A stretch of DNA of 64,000 bases, taken from positions 558,001 through 622,000 of the forward strand of contig NZ_CP034858.1 in the NCBI RefSeq assembly GCF_005080845.1. The letters are read 5' to 3'. Of the stretch, positions 41,028 to 53,155 are shown piece by piece (the first letter of the stretch is position 1; each line of letters opens with the position of its first letter). This stretch comes from Buchnera aphidicola (Rhopalosiphum padi) (lineage in GTDB: Bacteria; Pseudomonadota; Gammaproteobacteria; Enterobacterales; Enterobacteriaceae). The position numbers were made by a program, and so were the translations under genes. The notes below the pieces were generated by a model that worked only from the letters and a program-made list of their open reading frames with translations, searched no databases and had not been told where the DNA came from.

Positions 41028-43208
41028 TTAACAAGACATGCATAAGGATAATTCTATCTTACGTTCATTTAAATTAACAGCAATAACTTTTACTTTCAGA
41101 GTATCGCCAAGACAATAGGTGTTTTTACTTGACTTACCAATAAGTTTTAATCCAATAGAATCAAAATAATAATAATCATCAATTAAAGTTGCTATATGAA
41201 CTAATCCATCAATAAAAAATTGATTTAAACGTACAAAAAAACCAAATGAAGTGACATTAGAAATAACACCTGTAAGTATATATCCAATTTTTTTTTGCAT
41301 AAAATCACATTTCAACCAGTCTACAACGTCTCTAGTCGCTTCATCTGCACGTCTTTCTGTCATCGAACAATGAAGACCTATTTTTTTTACTTCATTAAGA
41401 TTATATAAATCATATTCAGATAAATTTTTTTCTTTCAGTAATAAATGTTTAATAACTCTATGAACCAAAAGATCAGGATATCGCCTAATAGGAGAAGTAA
41501 AATGGACATAGCTAGGCAAAGACAGACCAAAGTGACCACAATTATCAGGCGAATATACAGCTTGTTTCATAGAACGCAATAATATAGTTTGAATCATTTC
41601 GTAATCAGGACGATTTGAGATATTTTTTAATAAATCAGAATAATGCACAGATTCCGGTATTTCTCCTCCTAACAAAGATAATCCTAATTTTTTTAAAACT
41701 GATCGAAAATTAATAATACTATCTTTAGTAGGACGATCATGATTTCGAAATAAAACTGGATGTTTATATTTTTTAACAAATTCAGCTGAAGCTATATTTG
41801 CTAAAATCATACATGATTCAATAAATTTATGTGCATCATTTCGAATATTTTGATAAATACTTTTGATTCGAAAATTAAAATCTAGTGTAAATTTAGCCTC
41901 TATGTTTTCAAAATAAATACCTCTTTTAGAAATATTGTATTTTTTTAAAATTTTTTGTAAAGATGATAAATTCTGAATATATTTTAATAATTTTTTATAT
42001 TTAAAACGAAGTTCAATATCGCCATTCCAAATTTTAAATATTTCATTATATGTAAAACGTCCATGAGAACATATGATGGCTTCATAATGTTTATATTCAA
42101 TTAATTCTCCCTTATTGGATAAATTCATTTCACATATTAAAGATAAACGTTCTACATGCGGATTTAAAGAACACACGTCTACAGATATTTTTTCTGGTAA
42201 CATAGGTATAACTAAAGAAGGAAAATATACAGAAGTGCCTCTTTTTGAGGCAGCTTTATCTAAAGCCGTATCAGGTTTGACATAGTAACTAACATCAGAA
42301 ATGGCTACCCACAATTTCCACCCTTTTTCTCCATTAGTTTTTTTTTTACAAAAAACAGCATCGTCAAAGTCACGAGCATCTTCTTCATCAATGGTAAAAA
42401 ATGGGATATGTCTTAAATCTATACGATTTCTAAAATCTTTTTGATTAATCTTGTCGTTTATTTCACATAATTGACGTTCAACTTCTTTTGACCATAAATG
42501 AGGAATACAATGTGTTCGTAATGCTATATTTATAGCTAAATCTGTCCCCATGTCTTTTCCAAGAATTTCTACTATAGTTCCTTTTATCTTATTTTTTTTT
42601 GCGGAGTTTTCTTTTAATTTAACTACCACAATTGTCCCTACAGAAATATCTTCGTTAGAAACAAGTGAATCAAAAATAAATATTTTAAAATTAAATCGGC
42701 TATCATTTGGAATGACAAATTTTTTTTTATTATCGATGCAATATCTACCTACAATTAATACATTATTTGGTTGTAATATTTTTAATACTTTTGCTGAATT
42801 TCTTCCTTTTCTATCAGAATTTACAATATGTGCTAGAATAATATCACCATGAATACACAATTTCATTTGTTCCATCGAAAGCCAGAAATCATCTTTAAAT
42901 GTTTCCGTTCTAAGAAAACCGTAACCATCTCTATGGCCTATAACTTTACCTTTAACTATTTTTAAATTTTCTGGAGTAATGTAACAACGATTACGAGTAT
43001 ATATGATTTGACCATCTCGTTCCATTGCTCTTAATCTCCGACGCAATGCTTTTTTTTCTTCCTGATTATTAATACTAAATTTTTTTTCCAAAATTTTTTG
43101 ACTTATTAAATCTTTAGCTGTTTTTAATAAAAGTAAAATTTGTTCTCGACTCGGGATAAAAATTTTATATTTCTTAGTTTCTTTTTTTTGGTAGGAATCT
43201 ACTACCAT
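41028..43208 (-). CDS. rnr: Ribonuclease R
   Basis: Processive 3'-5' exoribonuclease degrading structured RNA. 726 residues versus 813 in E. coli: the winged-helix N-terminus RRRLRAMERDGQIIYTRN, cold-shock domains, the RNB active site TIDEEDARDFDDAVF (about 270-284) and YVHFTSPIRRYPDLLVHR are all present, then the S1 domain ends at RKIELSLCMSC. The lysine-rich C-terminal tail is lost. No clear partner on the strand; purA lies upstream. Confidence 0.95.
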   Translation of the reverse strand: MVVDSYQKKETKKYKIFIPSREQILLLLKTAKDLISQKILEKKFSINNQEEKKALRRRLRAMERDGQIIYTRNRCYITPENLKIVKGKVIGHRDGYGFLRTETFKDDFWLSMEQMKLCIHGDIILAHIVNSDRKGRNSAKVLKILQPNNVLIVGRYCIDNKKKFVIPNDSRFNFKIFIFDSLVSNEDISVGTIVVVKLKENSAKKNKIKGTIVEILGKDMGTDLAINIALRTHCIPHLWSKEVERQLCEINDKINQKDFRNRIDLRHIPFFTIDEEDARDFDDAVFCKKKTNGEKGWKLWVAISDVSYYVKPDTALDKAASKRGTSVYFPSLVIPMLPEKISVDVCSLNPHVERLSLICEMNLSNKGELIEYKHYEAIICSHGRFTYNEIFKIWNGDIELRFKYKKLLKYIQNLSSLQKILKKYNISKRGIYFENIEAKFTLDFNFRIKSIYQNIRNDAHKFIESCMILANIASAEFVKKYKHPVLFRNHDRPTKDSIINFRSVLKKLGLSLLGGEIPESVHYSDLLKNISNRPDYEMIQTILLRSMKQAVYSPDNCGHFGLSLPSYVHFTSPIRRYPDLLVHRVIKHLLLKEKNLSEYDLYNLNEVKKIGLHCSMTERRADEATRDVVDWLKCDFMQKKIGYILTGVISNVTSFGFFVRLNQFFIDGLVHIATLIDDYYYFDSIGLKLIGKSSKNTYCLGDTLKVKVIAVNLNERKIELSLCMSC

Positions 43209-43354
43209 ATTTACTTCTCCAGTTATATCATTTTATAATATATGTTTTTATTAAATTAGTTTATTATTAATTAATAATTATTAATTTTATTTAAAATTTC
43301 AATTTTTAACATTTTTTTATAAAAAAATAGGAAAAAAATAATTTAAATTATAAT

Positions 43355-44650
<1,296 letters not shown>

Positions 44651-44689
44651 TTAAAACACCTATTTTATTAATTTTTTTAAAATATACTT

Positions 44690-45613
44690 TTAATGTTTTA
44701 TTATTTTGTTCATATATTTAAAAAACTCGTTATCTGAATTAATTAACATTATATTATCACTATTTTTAAAACTATTCTCGTAAGCATGTAAACTACGAAT
44801 AAAAAAATAAAAAGAAGATTCTTGACCAAAATTTTCTGAAAATAATTTTGCCACTTCAGCTTCTCCTTGGCCTTTTATTATCAAAGCTTTTTTTTGTGCT
44901 TCTGCTAATATCATAGAAACTTTATAATCTGCTGTTGCACGTAATTTTTCTGCTTTTTCTTGTCCTTGAGAACGTTGACTTCTAGCTACCGCTTCTCTTT
45001 CTGCTCTCATCCTATTATATATAGCATCAGATACTTCTATAGGTAAATTAATTTGTTTAATACGAACGTCAACGACTTCAATACCTAAAGCTTTCATACT
45101 ATTTACATTAATTGGTGACGTACTATCTAAATTTATTGTTCCTTTATTTAAAGCATAAAGGACATCTGTTGTTAATCTGCCTCTTGAGTCAGTCACAATT
45201 TCTTTGACGTTAAGACATCCTATTTCAGAACGTAATCGATCGCTAAATTTTCTTTTTAATAAAACTTCAGCTTGAAAAACATCTCCTCCTCCAGTAGCTA
45301 AATAATAACGACTGAAATCACTAATACGCCATTTAATATAGGAATCAACAATAAGATCTTTTTTTTCTTTCGTTACAAAACGATCTGCTTGATTATCCAT
45401 AGTATGAATACGTGAATCTAAAATTTTAACGTTTTCTAAAAAAGGGATCTTAAAATGTAATCCAGGTGTGTAAACTAAAGTTTTTTGTTGATTGTTTCTT
45501 AAAACTTTTCCGAACTGAAGTATAATTCCACGTTCTCCTTCTTTAACAATAAAAAAAGAAGATGAAAAAATAAGAAGAAAAAAACTTAATATACAAATAA
45601 CTATTTTATTCAT
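44690..45613 (-). CDS. hflC: HflC, FtsH protease modulator
   Basis: SPFH-domain membrane protein that with HflK forms a cage around FtsH and limits its activity. 307 residues (E. coli 334). One N-terminal membrane helix (about 4-22, IVICILSFFLLIFSSSFFI), then the SPFH domain with GERGIILQFGKVL and a helical segment EREAVARSQRSQGQEKAEKLRA. Four bases after hflK, so translationally linked. Confidence 0.95.
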   Translation of the reverse strand: MNKIVICILSFFLLIFSSSFFIVKEGERGIILQFGKVLRNNQQKTLVYTPGLHFKIPFLENVKILDSRIHTMDNQADRFVTKEKKDLIVDSYIKWRISDFSRYYLATGGGDVFQAEVLLKRKFSDRLRSEIGCLNVKEIVTDSRGRLTTDVLYALNKGTINLDSTSPINVNSMKALGIEVVDVRIKQINLPIEVSDAIYNRMRAEREAVARSQRSQGQEKAEKLRATADYKVSMILAEAQKKALIIKGQGEAEVAKLFSENFGQESSFYFFIRSLHAYENSFKNSDNIMLINSDNEFFKYMNKIIKH

Positions 45614-45617
45614 ATTT

Positions 45618-46853
45618 TCATTCTCTTTCTATATTTTTAATATTACTACGTATAGAGTCTATACGACGTTTTTTAAAAAAACTATTAGGAGATGACGAAG
45701 AAAGATTATTAACTTCTTTATTTTTTTGAAAAGAATAAGGATGATTTCTACTTAAATTAATTTGATTATTAAAACAATCTTTTTTATTGAATTCATCTTG
45801 ATTGAAAAAATTATTTAAAGATAGAAATAATTTTGAATGATTTTTTTCATCTATATAAATTTTCTTGGTGTTACTTAATAATCTTTCCATTGATTCTATA
45901 TAAAAACGTTTTAAAGTCATTTCTTTGTTCTTTTTATATTCAGGCAGAATTTTCAAAAAACGAACTACCTCTCCTTGAGCTTCTAATATAATTCGTGAAG
46001 AATATGCCTTCGCTTCTTCTAGAATTCTCTGTGCTTTTCCGTGCGCTTTTGGTTGAACTTCATTTGCATAAGCTTCAGCTTCACGTACATATTGTTCACG
46101 ATTTTCTCGAGCTGCAATGGCATCATCAAAAGCAGCTTTAACTTCTTCTGGAGGTCTAGCTGTCTGAAAATTTACATCTAATATAGTTATTCCTAATTTA
46201 TAAGGTTTAATAGTTTCTTCAATTTCTTTCTGAGTATCACTTCGTACCAGAGTACGTCCTTCAGTTAAAACTCGATCCATAGTTGAATGTCCAATAACTC
46301 CACGCAATGCACTATCAGTAGCTTGACGTAAGCTATCATCTGGATAAGCAACAGAAAAAAGATAATTAGCAGGATGAGTAATTTTATACTGTACATTCAT
46401 TTCTACACGTACTACATTTTCGTCTGCAGTTAACATAATACCTGAAGTTGCTAATTCACGAACAGTTTCAACATTTACAGCCTTTACTTCATTAATAAAA
46501 ACTGGTCTCCAATTTAATCCTGGCTCAACTAAATGATTAAACTTACCAAAAGTAGTAACAACTCCACGCTCAGCTTCTTTAATCGTATAAAATCCACTAA
46601 AACACCAAATAAAAAAAGAAACAAAAACTATTATTAAAAATGGATTAATTTTATTTTTTGATGAATTTGAAGAATTAGCTGTTTTATTAACTATATTGTT
46701 AATATTATATAAAAATTTCTTAAAATCTAATATAGTTCTTTTGTTATGATTTTTTTGTTCATCTTGATTTTTTGAACCATCTTTTTCTTGACTATTCTTT
46801 TTCCCCCACGGATCAAGCTCTGGCTCATTATCATTAGGTTTATTCCAGGCCAT
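45618..46853 (-). CDS. hflK: HflK, FtsH protease modulator
   Basis: Partner of HflC. The ATG at 46851-46853 (MAWNKPNDNEPELDPWGKK) matches the family start and has GAGG upstream; an ATG 12 bases earlier adds MRHK. 411 residues (E. coli 419). Polar N-terminus, single membrane helix (about residues 71-91), SPFH core with EAERGVVTTFGKFNHLVEPGLNW and TARPPEEVKAAFDDAIAARENREQY. The glycine-rich tail regions of E. coli are replaced by serine/asparagine-rich sequence. hfq and hflX, upstream in E. coli, are absent. Confidence 0.95.
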   Translation of the reverse strand: MAWNKPNDNEPELDPWGKKNSQEKDGSKNQDEQKNHNKRTILDFKKFLYNINNIVNKTANSSNSSKNKINPFLIIVFVSFFIWCFSGFYTIKEAERGVVTTFGKFNHLVEPGLNWRPVFINEVKAVNVETVRELATSGIMLTADENVVRVEMNVQYKITHPANYLFSVAYPDDSLRQATDSALRGVIGHSTMDRVLTEGRTLVRSDTQKEIEETIKPYKLGITILDVNFQTARPPEEVKAAFDDAIAARENREQYVREAEAYANEVQPKAHGKAQRILEEAKAYSSRIILEAQGEVVRFLKILPEYKKNKEMTLKRFYIESMERLLSNTKKIYIDEKNHSKLFLSLNNFFNQDEFNKKDCFNNQINLSRNHPYSFQKNKEVNNLSSSSPNSFFKKRRIDSIRSNIKNIERE

Positions 46854-47074
46854 TTTGTGCCTCATTTTATTAGTTTTAATACTTATTAATTTTTAAAAAA
46901 ACACAAATAGAAATAATATATCCTATATTCTACAGTATGAAAACTGTATTTTTTTTATAAATTTTTAAAAAAATAATTGAACAAAATTAGTTAAAAAATA
47001 AAAAATGTTTTTTTCAAAAATATTAAGATTTTTTTTTAAAATATTTTTTTAAAAACATAATTTTTTATCAAAAT

Positions 47075-48050
47075 TCAACGATGAAATATTAAATTCGTAT
47101 TTTTTTCAAGAATATCTAACATCTGAATAAAAAGTAACTTTGGATTGTTAGTATGTAAATAATACACGTTTTTCCATTTTTTTAACCATGTTATTTGATG
47201 TTTAGCTAATTTTCTTGTTGCAAAAACAATTTTATTAAACATTTCTTCATAACTAATTTGATACTCAAGATACTCCCACATTTGACGATATCCTATACAT
47301 CGCATAGATGGTAAATTTTTGTGTATATCTTTTCTAAAAAACAAATTTTCTACTTCTTTTTGAAAACCTAATTTCAACATCTTCTGTACACGTGATTCAA
47401 TTTTTTCGTATAACCATTTTTGATTTTTTGGTATGATAGAAAATTGAATAATATTATACGGTAGTAAATGAGAAATTTTTTTTTCTTTTAAAGAGGTTAA
47501 GGTTTTTCCAGATATATAAAAAACTTCTAACGCTCTTAGCAGTCTTTGAGAATCATTTTTATGAATACGATTAGCAGATATGGGATCTATCAAATTTAAT
47601 TTTTCGTATAAAAAATTTCTGTTTTTTTTTTTTGTTTAATAAATATTGACGGATTTCAATATTGGATGTTGGTAAATTGGAAATTCCATATAATAATGTT
47701 TGATAATAAAACATTGTACCTCCAACAAGAAAAGGTATTTTACCTATCTTTAAAATATTGGAAATTTCTTTTAAAGCATCTATTCTAAATTCTGCAGCAG
47801 AATAAATTTCACTAGGATCTTTAATATTTAACAAACGATGAGGATGATTTTTTAAATCCATAGGATGTGGCTTATCTGTACCAATATTCATATATCGATA
47901 AATTAACGCAGAATCGACACTAATTATTTCTATTGGTAAATATTTCCTAAGATAAATAGTAAATTTACTTTTTCCACATCCAGTAGGACCCATTAAAAAA
48001 AAAACAATAGGTTTTTGTTCTTTATTAGAATTTATACTTTTAATATGCAT
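47075..48050 (-). CDS. miaA: tRNA dimethylallyltransferase, frameshifted at A12
   Basis: Adds the isopentenyl group to A37 of UNN-reading tRNAs. N-terminal part (48050 downward): P-loop MGPTGCGKSKF, ISVDSALIYRYMNIGTDKP with the catalytic Asp, PHRLLNIKDPSE. The frame changes at twelve adenines (T12 at 47622-47633 on the plus strand); the other frame continues LIDPISANRIHKNDSQRLLRALEVFYISGKT and YRQMWEYLE to the end. Eleven adenines would fuse them into 324 residues (E. coli 316). Both halves look constrained, so slippage rescue is likely. Overlaps mutL by 19 bases. Confidence 0.88.
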
Positions 48051-49780
48051 AATGCTTCATTAATATTTATTTTTTGTAATAGTTTAAATGGAGGTTTTTT
48101 AAATATAGAGGGACAAAAACATTCTATCTCTAACAAAATTAAAATTCCATCTTCATAATTCCAAGGGGTTTTTTCTACTAATATATTAGTATCAAACCAT
48201 TTAATTATATCTTTAATACACACTTTTTTTTTAAAGAAAATAAATGTAAAAAAATTAGATAGAAATACATCAAGATTTTGATTTTTTAAAAAATTAGGAA
48301 TAGTTTTTAAAAAAAAATATGTTTCTTTCAAAATAAAATTAAATCCAAATTTTAATAATAATTTTGAATTATTAGCTAATATTTTATTCTGTTCAATAGT
48401 AATAAAAAATGAAAAGTTATATAAAAAATTTTCGGGTATAATGTTATTTTTAATAGCATTTTTTAGTTTATATTGTTCAACTATTTTTTTTGCTAAGGGA
48501 AAAGAAATTAATGAAAAAGTATCAAAATAATATATTAATCCATAATATTTTTTAAAAATGATTAATAGTTTCCCAAAAGAAAATAAAAATTCTTTTAAAA
48601 ATCTTTTAGAATTAACTTTAAAAAAATGATTTGAAATTATGTCTTTAAATAAAATTTTTTTTTCGTATTCAAGACCAATTTTAGATACTGAGTTAACAAT
48701 TAAGGAACAAGAATTATTCTTTTTAGATTTATTAAAATTAATTTTTGAAAAAAAGTCACTTGAAAAATATTTAATTTTTGATTTTTTTAAATTAGATAAA
48801 ATGGATTTATATAAAAAAAAATAAATAATATTGGTTTTATGAAATTTAATTTCATTTTTAGTAGGGTGAATATTAACGTCTATTTCATGAGAAGGTAAAG
48901 TAATGTATAAAACAAATGATACACTTTTTTTATTTCCTGTTGTTTCATATAAAGCATTAAAAATAGCACTATTTATAAGATCGTTATAAACGAATCGATT
49001 ATTAACATAGCAATATTGTATTTTTTTAAAAGAACTTGAAAGTGATGGAATAAAAATTAACCATCCAAATAACGTAATATTATGAATTTTTTCTTTAATT
49101 TCTAAAACATAATTTAAGTCAATTTGATTAAATATTGTTTTTAATCGAAAAATTTTATCATCACTTTTTTTTACTGCGTTATACACTAAAAATAGTTTTC
49201 TGTTTTTTTTAAAATAAATATTGATACCAAAATGAGACAAAGCTATTTTTTTTATTGTTTCACAGATTTTTAGAAATTCCAATCTTTCATTTTTTATAAA
49301 TTTAAGACGAACAGGAATATTATAGAATAAATTCTCTACTATTACACTAGTTCCAAGTGGATGAGCAATTGGCTGTAATAAAGTGTGATTAGAAAATCCC
49401 TCTGAATATATACTCCATGCTACGTTACTATTTTTAGAACATGAAATTAATTTAAGCCTTGAAACTGCACGAATACTAGCTAAAGCTTCTCCTCTAAAAC
49501 CAAATGTGTTAATATAGTCTAAATCTACAAGCGTATTGATTTTACTAGTAGCATGACGTGAAATTGCAAGTAATAATTGGTCTTTTTCAATACCAAAACC
49601 GTCGTCTTTAACTATTATAGATTGAAGACCACCCTTTTCAATACTAATATCAATATTTTTTGCTTTAGCATCAATACTGTTTTCTAAAAGTTCTTTAATG
49701 ACAGATGACGGTCTTTCAATTACTTCTCCAGCTGAAATCTGACTAGATAAATTAGCTGGTAATATACGAATAGGCAGCAT
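48032..49780 (-). CDS. mutL: DNA mismatch repair protein MutL
   Basis: Coordinates methyl-directed mismatch repair. 582 residues (E. coli 615). GHKL ATPase motifs: ISAGEVIERPSSVIKELLENSIDA (with catalytic Glu and Asn), DDGFGI, RHATSKI, FGFRGEALASIRAVSRL. The C-terminal dimerisation half is divergent and rich in F, K and N. As expected for enterics, no metal-binding endonuclease motif is seen. dam, which provides the strand signal in E. coli, is absent from its usual site in this window. Confidence 0.94.
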   Translation of the reverse strand: MLPIRILPANLSSQISAGEVIERPSSVIKELLENSIDAKAKNIDISIEKGGLQSIIVKDDGFGIEKDQLLLAISRHATSKINTLVDLDYINTFGFRGEALASIRAVSRLKLISCSKNSNVAWSIYSEGFSNHTLLQPIAHPLGTSVIVENLFYNIPVRLKFIKNERLEFLKICETIKKIALSHFGINIYFKKNRKLFLVYNAVKKSDDKIFRLKTIFNQIDLNYVLEIKEKIHNITLFGWLIFIPSLSSSFKKIQYCYVNNRFVYNDLINSAIFNALYETTGNKKSVSFVLYITLPSHEIDVNIHPTKNEIKFHKTNIIYFFLYKSILSNLKKSKIKYFSSDFFSKINFNKSKKNNSCSLIVNSVSKIGLEYEKKILFKDIISNHFFKVNSKRFLKEFLFSFGKLLIIFKKYYGLIYYFDTFSLISFPLAKKIVEQYKLKNAIKNNIIPENFLYNFSFFITIEQNKILANNSKLLLKFGFNFILKETYFFLKTIPNFLKNQNLDVFLSNFFTFIFFKKKVCIKDIIKWFDTNILVEKTPWNYEDGILILLEIECFCPSIFKKPPFKLLQKININEALCILKV

Positions 49781-49827
49781 TTGACCTTATTCTCTAAAAT
49801 TATAAAAAAATAATTTTTAGTATAAAT

Positions 49828-50994
49828 TCACAAAAAATTTTTTATTATAGAATAATATTCTGAAATAATTATACTAATTTCCTTTCTTTTTATATCTAAG
49901 TTACATACTTTAACTAAAGTTTTTTCAAGTCCATATTCTTTGATAAAAGAAGATAATTTAATTGATTCTAAATCATTTATGTTTCGATAATGTAATGCTG
50001 CCACAATACCTTGAACTAAATTAGAATATGGTAATTGATATTTTATCGCTCCTAAAAAAGGACGTATTAAGCGTTCATTTTTACTTAATTTTTGTAACGG
50101 ATTTCGTGCAATACGTTCGAGTTTATCTAACAAAAAAGGATTTTTAAAACGCATCAAAATTTTATCAATATAAGACAGATGATCTTTTTTATTAAAGTTA
50201 TAACGCTTAATTAATACTAATCCACTTTCATACATAGCATTTTTTACAATTCTTTCTACATTAGAATTTGAGATTGCTTCAGATATAGTTTTATAACTCT
50301 TCATCAAACCTAAGTATGCTGCTATAGCATGGCCTGTATTAAGAGTTAAAATCTTTCTATCTATAAAAGATATCAAATTATCACTTAATGTCATATCAAC
50401 AATTTTAGGTATCGTTCCTTTAAATTGATTTATGTCAACAATCCATTCTTTAAAATTTTCAGCAATTAAAAATAAATGATTTTCTTCTTTAGAAAAAGAA
50501 AATGTTGGTATAATTGTATCAATACTACAATCTACAAAACCAATATATTCATTAAAATAGTCATAATATTTAATAGGAATTTTATTAAAAATAATTTCTT
50601 TTAAAAAAGAAGTTGCTTTAATTTTATTTTCACAAGCAATTATGTTTAATGGTTTATTACACTTTGAATTAATTCTTAAAATAATTCCTTTTATAAGAAT
50701 AGAAGCAATTTTATGAAGTGCGTTAACTCCAACTGCTGTTGTAATGAGATCAATATTAGCAATAATGTTTAAAATATTTGGATCATAAAAATTTATAGCA
50801 CTAATGTTATTTATATCTATAATTTTTTCAACACCATCACCTACTAATTTAATTTTATATTTTTTGTGGTTATTAATAGAATTGATTACATTCTGATTTA
50901 CATCTGAAAATATTAAATTAAAACCAGACTTTGATAATGCCCTTGCAATAAAACCTCGTCCAATATTTCCCGCTCCAAAATGTAAAGCTTGCAT
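49828..50994 (-). CDS. mtlD: Mannitol-1-phosphate 5-dehydrogenase
   Basis: NAD-dependent oxidation of mannitol-1-phosphate to fructose-6-phosphate. 388 residues (E. coli 382). N-terminal Rossmann motif HFGAGNIGRGFIARALSKSGF (about 5-25), catalytic region with LNTGHAIAAYLGLMKSYKT (family: NTGHA..YLG). It lies 19 bases downstream of mtlA; mtlR is absent. Together with pgi it routes mannitol into glycolysis. Confidence 0.95.
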   Translation of the reverse strand: MQALHFGAGNIGRGFIARALSKSGFNLIFSDVNQNVINSINNHKKYKIKLVGDGVEKIIDINNISAINFYDPNILNIIANIDLITTAVGVNALHKIASILIKGIILRINSKCNKPLNIIACENKIKATSFLKEIIFNKIPIKYYDYFNEYIGFVDCSIDTIIPTFSFSKEENHLFLIAENFKEWIVDINQFKGTIPKIVDMTLSDNLISFIDRKILTLNTGHAIAAYLGLMKSYKTISEAISNSNVERIVKNAMYESGLVLIKRYNFNKKDHLSYIDKILMRFKNPFLLDKLERIARNPLQKLSKNERLIRPFLGAIKYQLPYSNLVQGIVAALHYRNINDLESIKLSSFIKEYGLEKTLVKVCNLDIKRKEISIIISEYYSIIKNFL

Positions 50995-51013
50995 AAAATT
51001 ATTCCAATTAAAA

Positions 51014-52963
51014 TTAGTTTTTTTTAACGTTTGAATTTAAATATGACAAAACTTCGTTTACACTTTTTGTTTTTGATAATCTAGTAATAATGTTTTTATC
51101 ATCTAATGCATTAGTAATATTACTTACTACTATAATGTGTTCATTATTTTTTGCAGCAATGCCGATAACAAGATATGCAATATCATCAATATTTTCTCCA
51201 AAATGAACACCTTTAGGAAATTGGCAAAAAATCACTCCAGTTTTTAAAATAGAATCTTTAGCTTCTATAGTACCATGTGGTAAAGCTACGGATTCACCCA
51301 ACCAAGTTGAAACAATTTTTTCTCGGTCAAGCATTGCGTCAATATAATCTGTTTTAACATATCCTTGTTCTACTAAATATTTACCAACAATTTTAATGGC
51401 TTCTTGTTTATTTTTAGCATGTTGATTAAGAAAAATGTTCTTTTTACTTATTTGAAAAAAATTTTTTGATTGAATTTTTTTATTAGAATTAATATTTTTT
51501 TCAGAAAAATTATCTTTTTTATCTTGAATATTATTTTTTTTATAAAACTCTTTTTTTTCATATAATTGTGTTACTAAAGTAGTATAAAAATCATTATCGA
51601 GAAAATTTTTTAATGATATATGCTGAGAATTAGGAGCATATTTTTTAGCACGGCAAGTTAATTTTTCATGTGTAATAACTAAATCTGCGTTTTTAGGTAA
51701 TAAATTCAGAGCAATATTGGATATAGAAATATGTGTTAAATTTTTATTTTCTATTTTTTTACGAAGAATACTTGCACCCATTGCACTAGATCCCATACCA
51801 GCATCACAGGCAATTATAATATTTTTAATTTTTTGAATATTTTTAATTTTTTTAATAAAATCGTATTTTTGATCACTTTTTTTCTTGATAGAATATAAAT
51901 TATTTTTAAACAATTTTGTAGATTTTTTATTATATTCTGTTTTTTTACCTAAATTAATTTTAAAAAATAGAGCTGCACTAAGAAAAGAAATTAGAAAAGA
52001 AGAGAATACAGAAATACAGTTTGCGAAATATAAACCTTTTTTTGTCATTGCTAAAATAGATAAAATAGAACCTGGTGATATAGCAGAAATTAATCCTCCT
52101 TTAAAAAAAATAAGCATAAAAATACTTGTCATACTACCTAAAATCAAAGAAATCATTAATATTGGTTTCATTAATACATAAGGAAAATAAATTTCATGAA
52201 TCCCTCCTAGAAATTGAATAATTGCCGCTCCTCCTGAAGATTTATATGATTCTTCTTTTCCGAAAAAAAAACAAGCGATTAACACACCTAGTCCTGGTCC
52301 AGGGTTTGATTCTATTAAAAAAAATAAAGAGCTTTTATTTTCTGATATTTCTTGAATCCCTAAGGGAGAAAATATACCGTGGTTGATAGCATTGTTTAAA
52401 AAAAATACTTTAGCTGGTTCAATAATAAATGCAATAAAAGGTAATAAATTAAAATTTATTATTATTTTTAGAATAGATCCTAAGGAATTAGATATCCATT
52501 CAATTAAAGGACCAATTAAAAAAAACGAAATAATTGTTAAAAATATTCCAATGATTGCAATCGAAAAGTTATTAACTAACATTTCAAAACCACTTTTTAT
52601 TCGATTTTTAATTATTTGATCAAAACCTTTTATTACCCATGCTCCTAATGGACCGCAAATCATTCCACCTAAGAACATAGGTATATCTGTACTTGTTATC
52701 ATACCTACAGCAGATATACTTCCTACTAAACCTCCTCTTTCACCAGCAATTAAGCGTCCTCCAGTATATGCAATAAGAATAGGTAAAAGATAAAATATTA
52801 TAGGTGGTATTAGTTGAGCTAGTATTTTGTTAGGTTGCCAACCTAAGGGAACAAATAAAGCATTCATAATCCCCCATGTAATAAATATACTTATATTAGG
52901 CATAATCATATTACTTAAAAATTGACCAAAATTTTGTATTTTTAATCTTATTAATCTAAGCAT
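51014..52963 (-). CDS. mtlA: Mannitol-specific PTS enzyme IICBA
   Basis: Imports and phosphorylates mannitol. 649 residues (E. coli 637). EIIC membrane domain (1-340) with [10 protein letters not shown] (253-262); EIIB with phosphocysteine C386 in [16 protein letters not shown]; a longer lysine/asparagine-rich linker (about 470-510); EIIA with phosphohistidine H563 in [12 protein letters not shown]. All three phosphotransfer sites are intact. Leads the mtlA-mtlD operon. Confidence 0.96.
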   Translation of the reverse strand: MLRLIRLKIQNFGQFLSNMIMPNISIFITWGIMNALFVPLGWQPNKILAQLIPPIIFYLLPILIAYTGGRLIAGERGGLVGSISAVGMITSTDIPMFLGGMICGPLGAWVIKGFDQIIKNRIKSGFEMLVNNFSIAIIGIFLTIISFFLIGPLIEWISNSLGSILKIIINFNLLPFIAFIIEPAKVFFLNNAINHGIFSPLGIQEISENKSSLFFLIESNPGPGLGVLIACFFFGKEESYKSSGGAAIIQFLGGIHEIYFPYVLMKPILMISLILGSMTSIFMLIFFKGGLISAISPGSILSILAMTKKGLYFANCISVFSSFLISFLSAALFFKINLGKKTEYNKKSTKLFKNNLYSIKKKSDQKYDFIKKIKNIQKIKNIIIACDAGMGSSAMGASILRKKIENKNLTHISISNIALNLLPKNADLVITHEKLTCRAKKYAPNSQHISLKNFLDNDFYTTLVTQLYEKKEFYKKNNIQDKKDNFSEKNINSNKKIQSKNFFQISKKNIFLNQHAKNKQEAIKIVGKYLVEQGYVKTDYIDAMLDREKIVSTWLGESVALPHGTIEAKDSILKTGVIFCQFPKGVHFGENIDDIAYLVIGIAAKNNEHIIVVSNITNALDDKNIITRLSKTKSVNEVLSYLNSNVKKN

Positions 52964-53155
52964 AAATATTTACTCAAATTTAAAAAATAGAATCAAAAAC
53001 ATTTTTTTTAATTCTATAGCTAAACAAAATCTATCTAAGTTAACAAAAAATAATATTCTAATTCTAGAAGAATAACAGCTTGTATTCAAAAAAAAAAAGG
53101 AAAAATTATTTCTAATTTTCAACTAAAGACAATTTCAATATTAAGAAAAACAATT

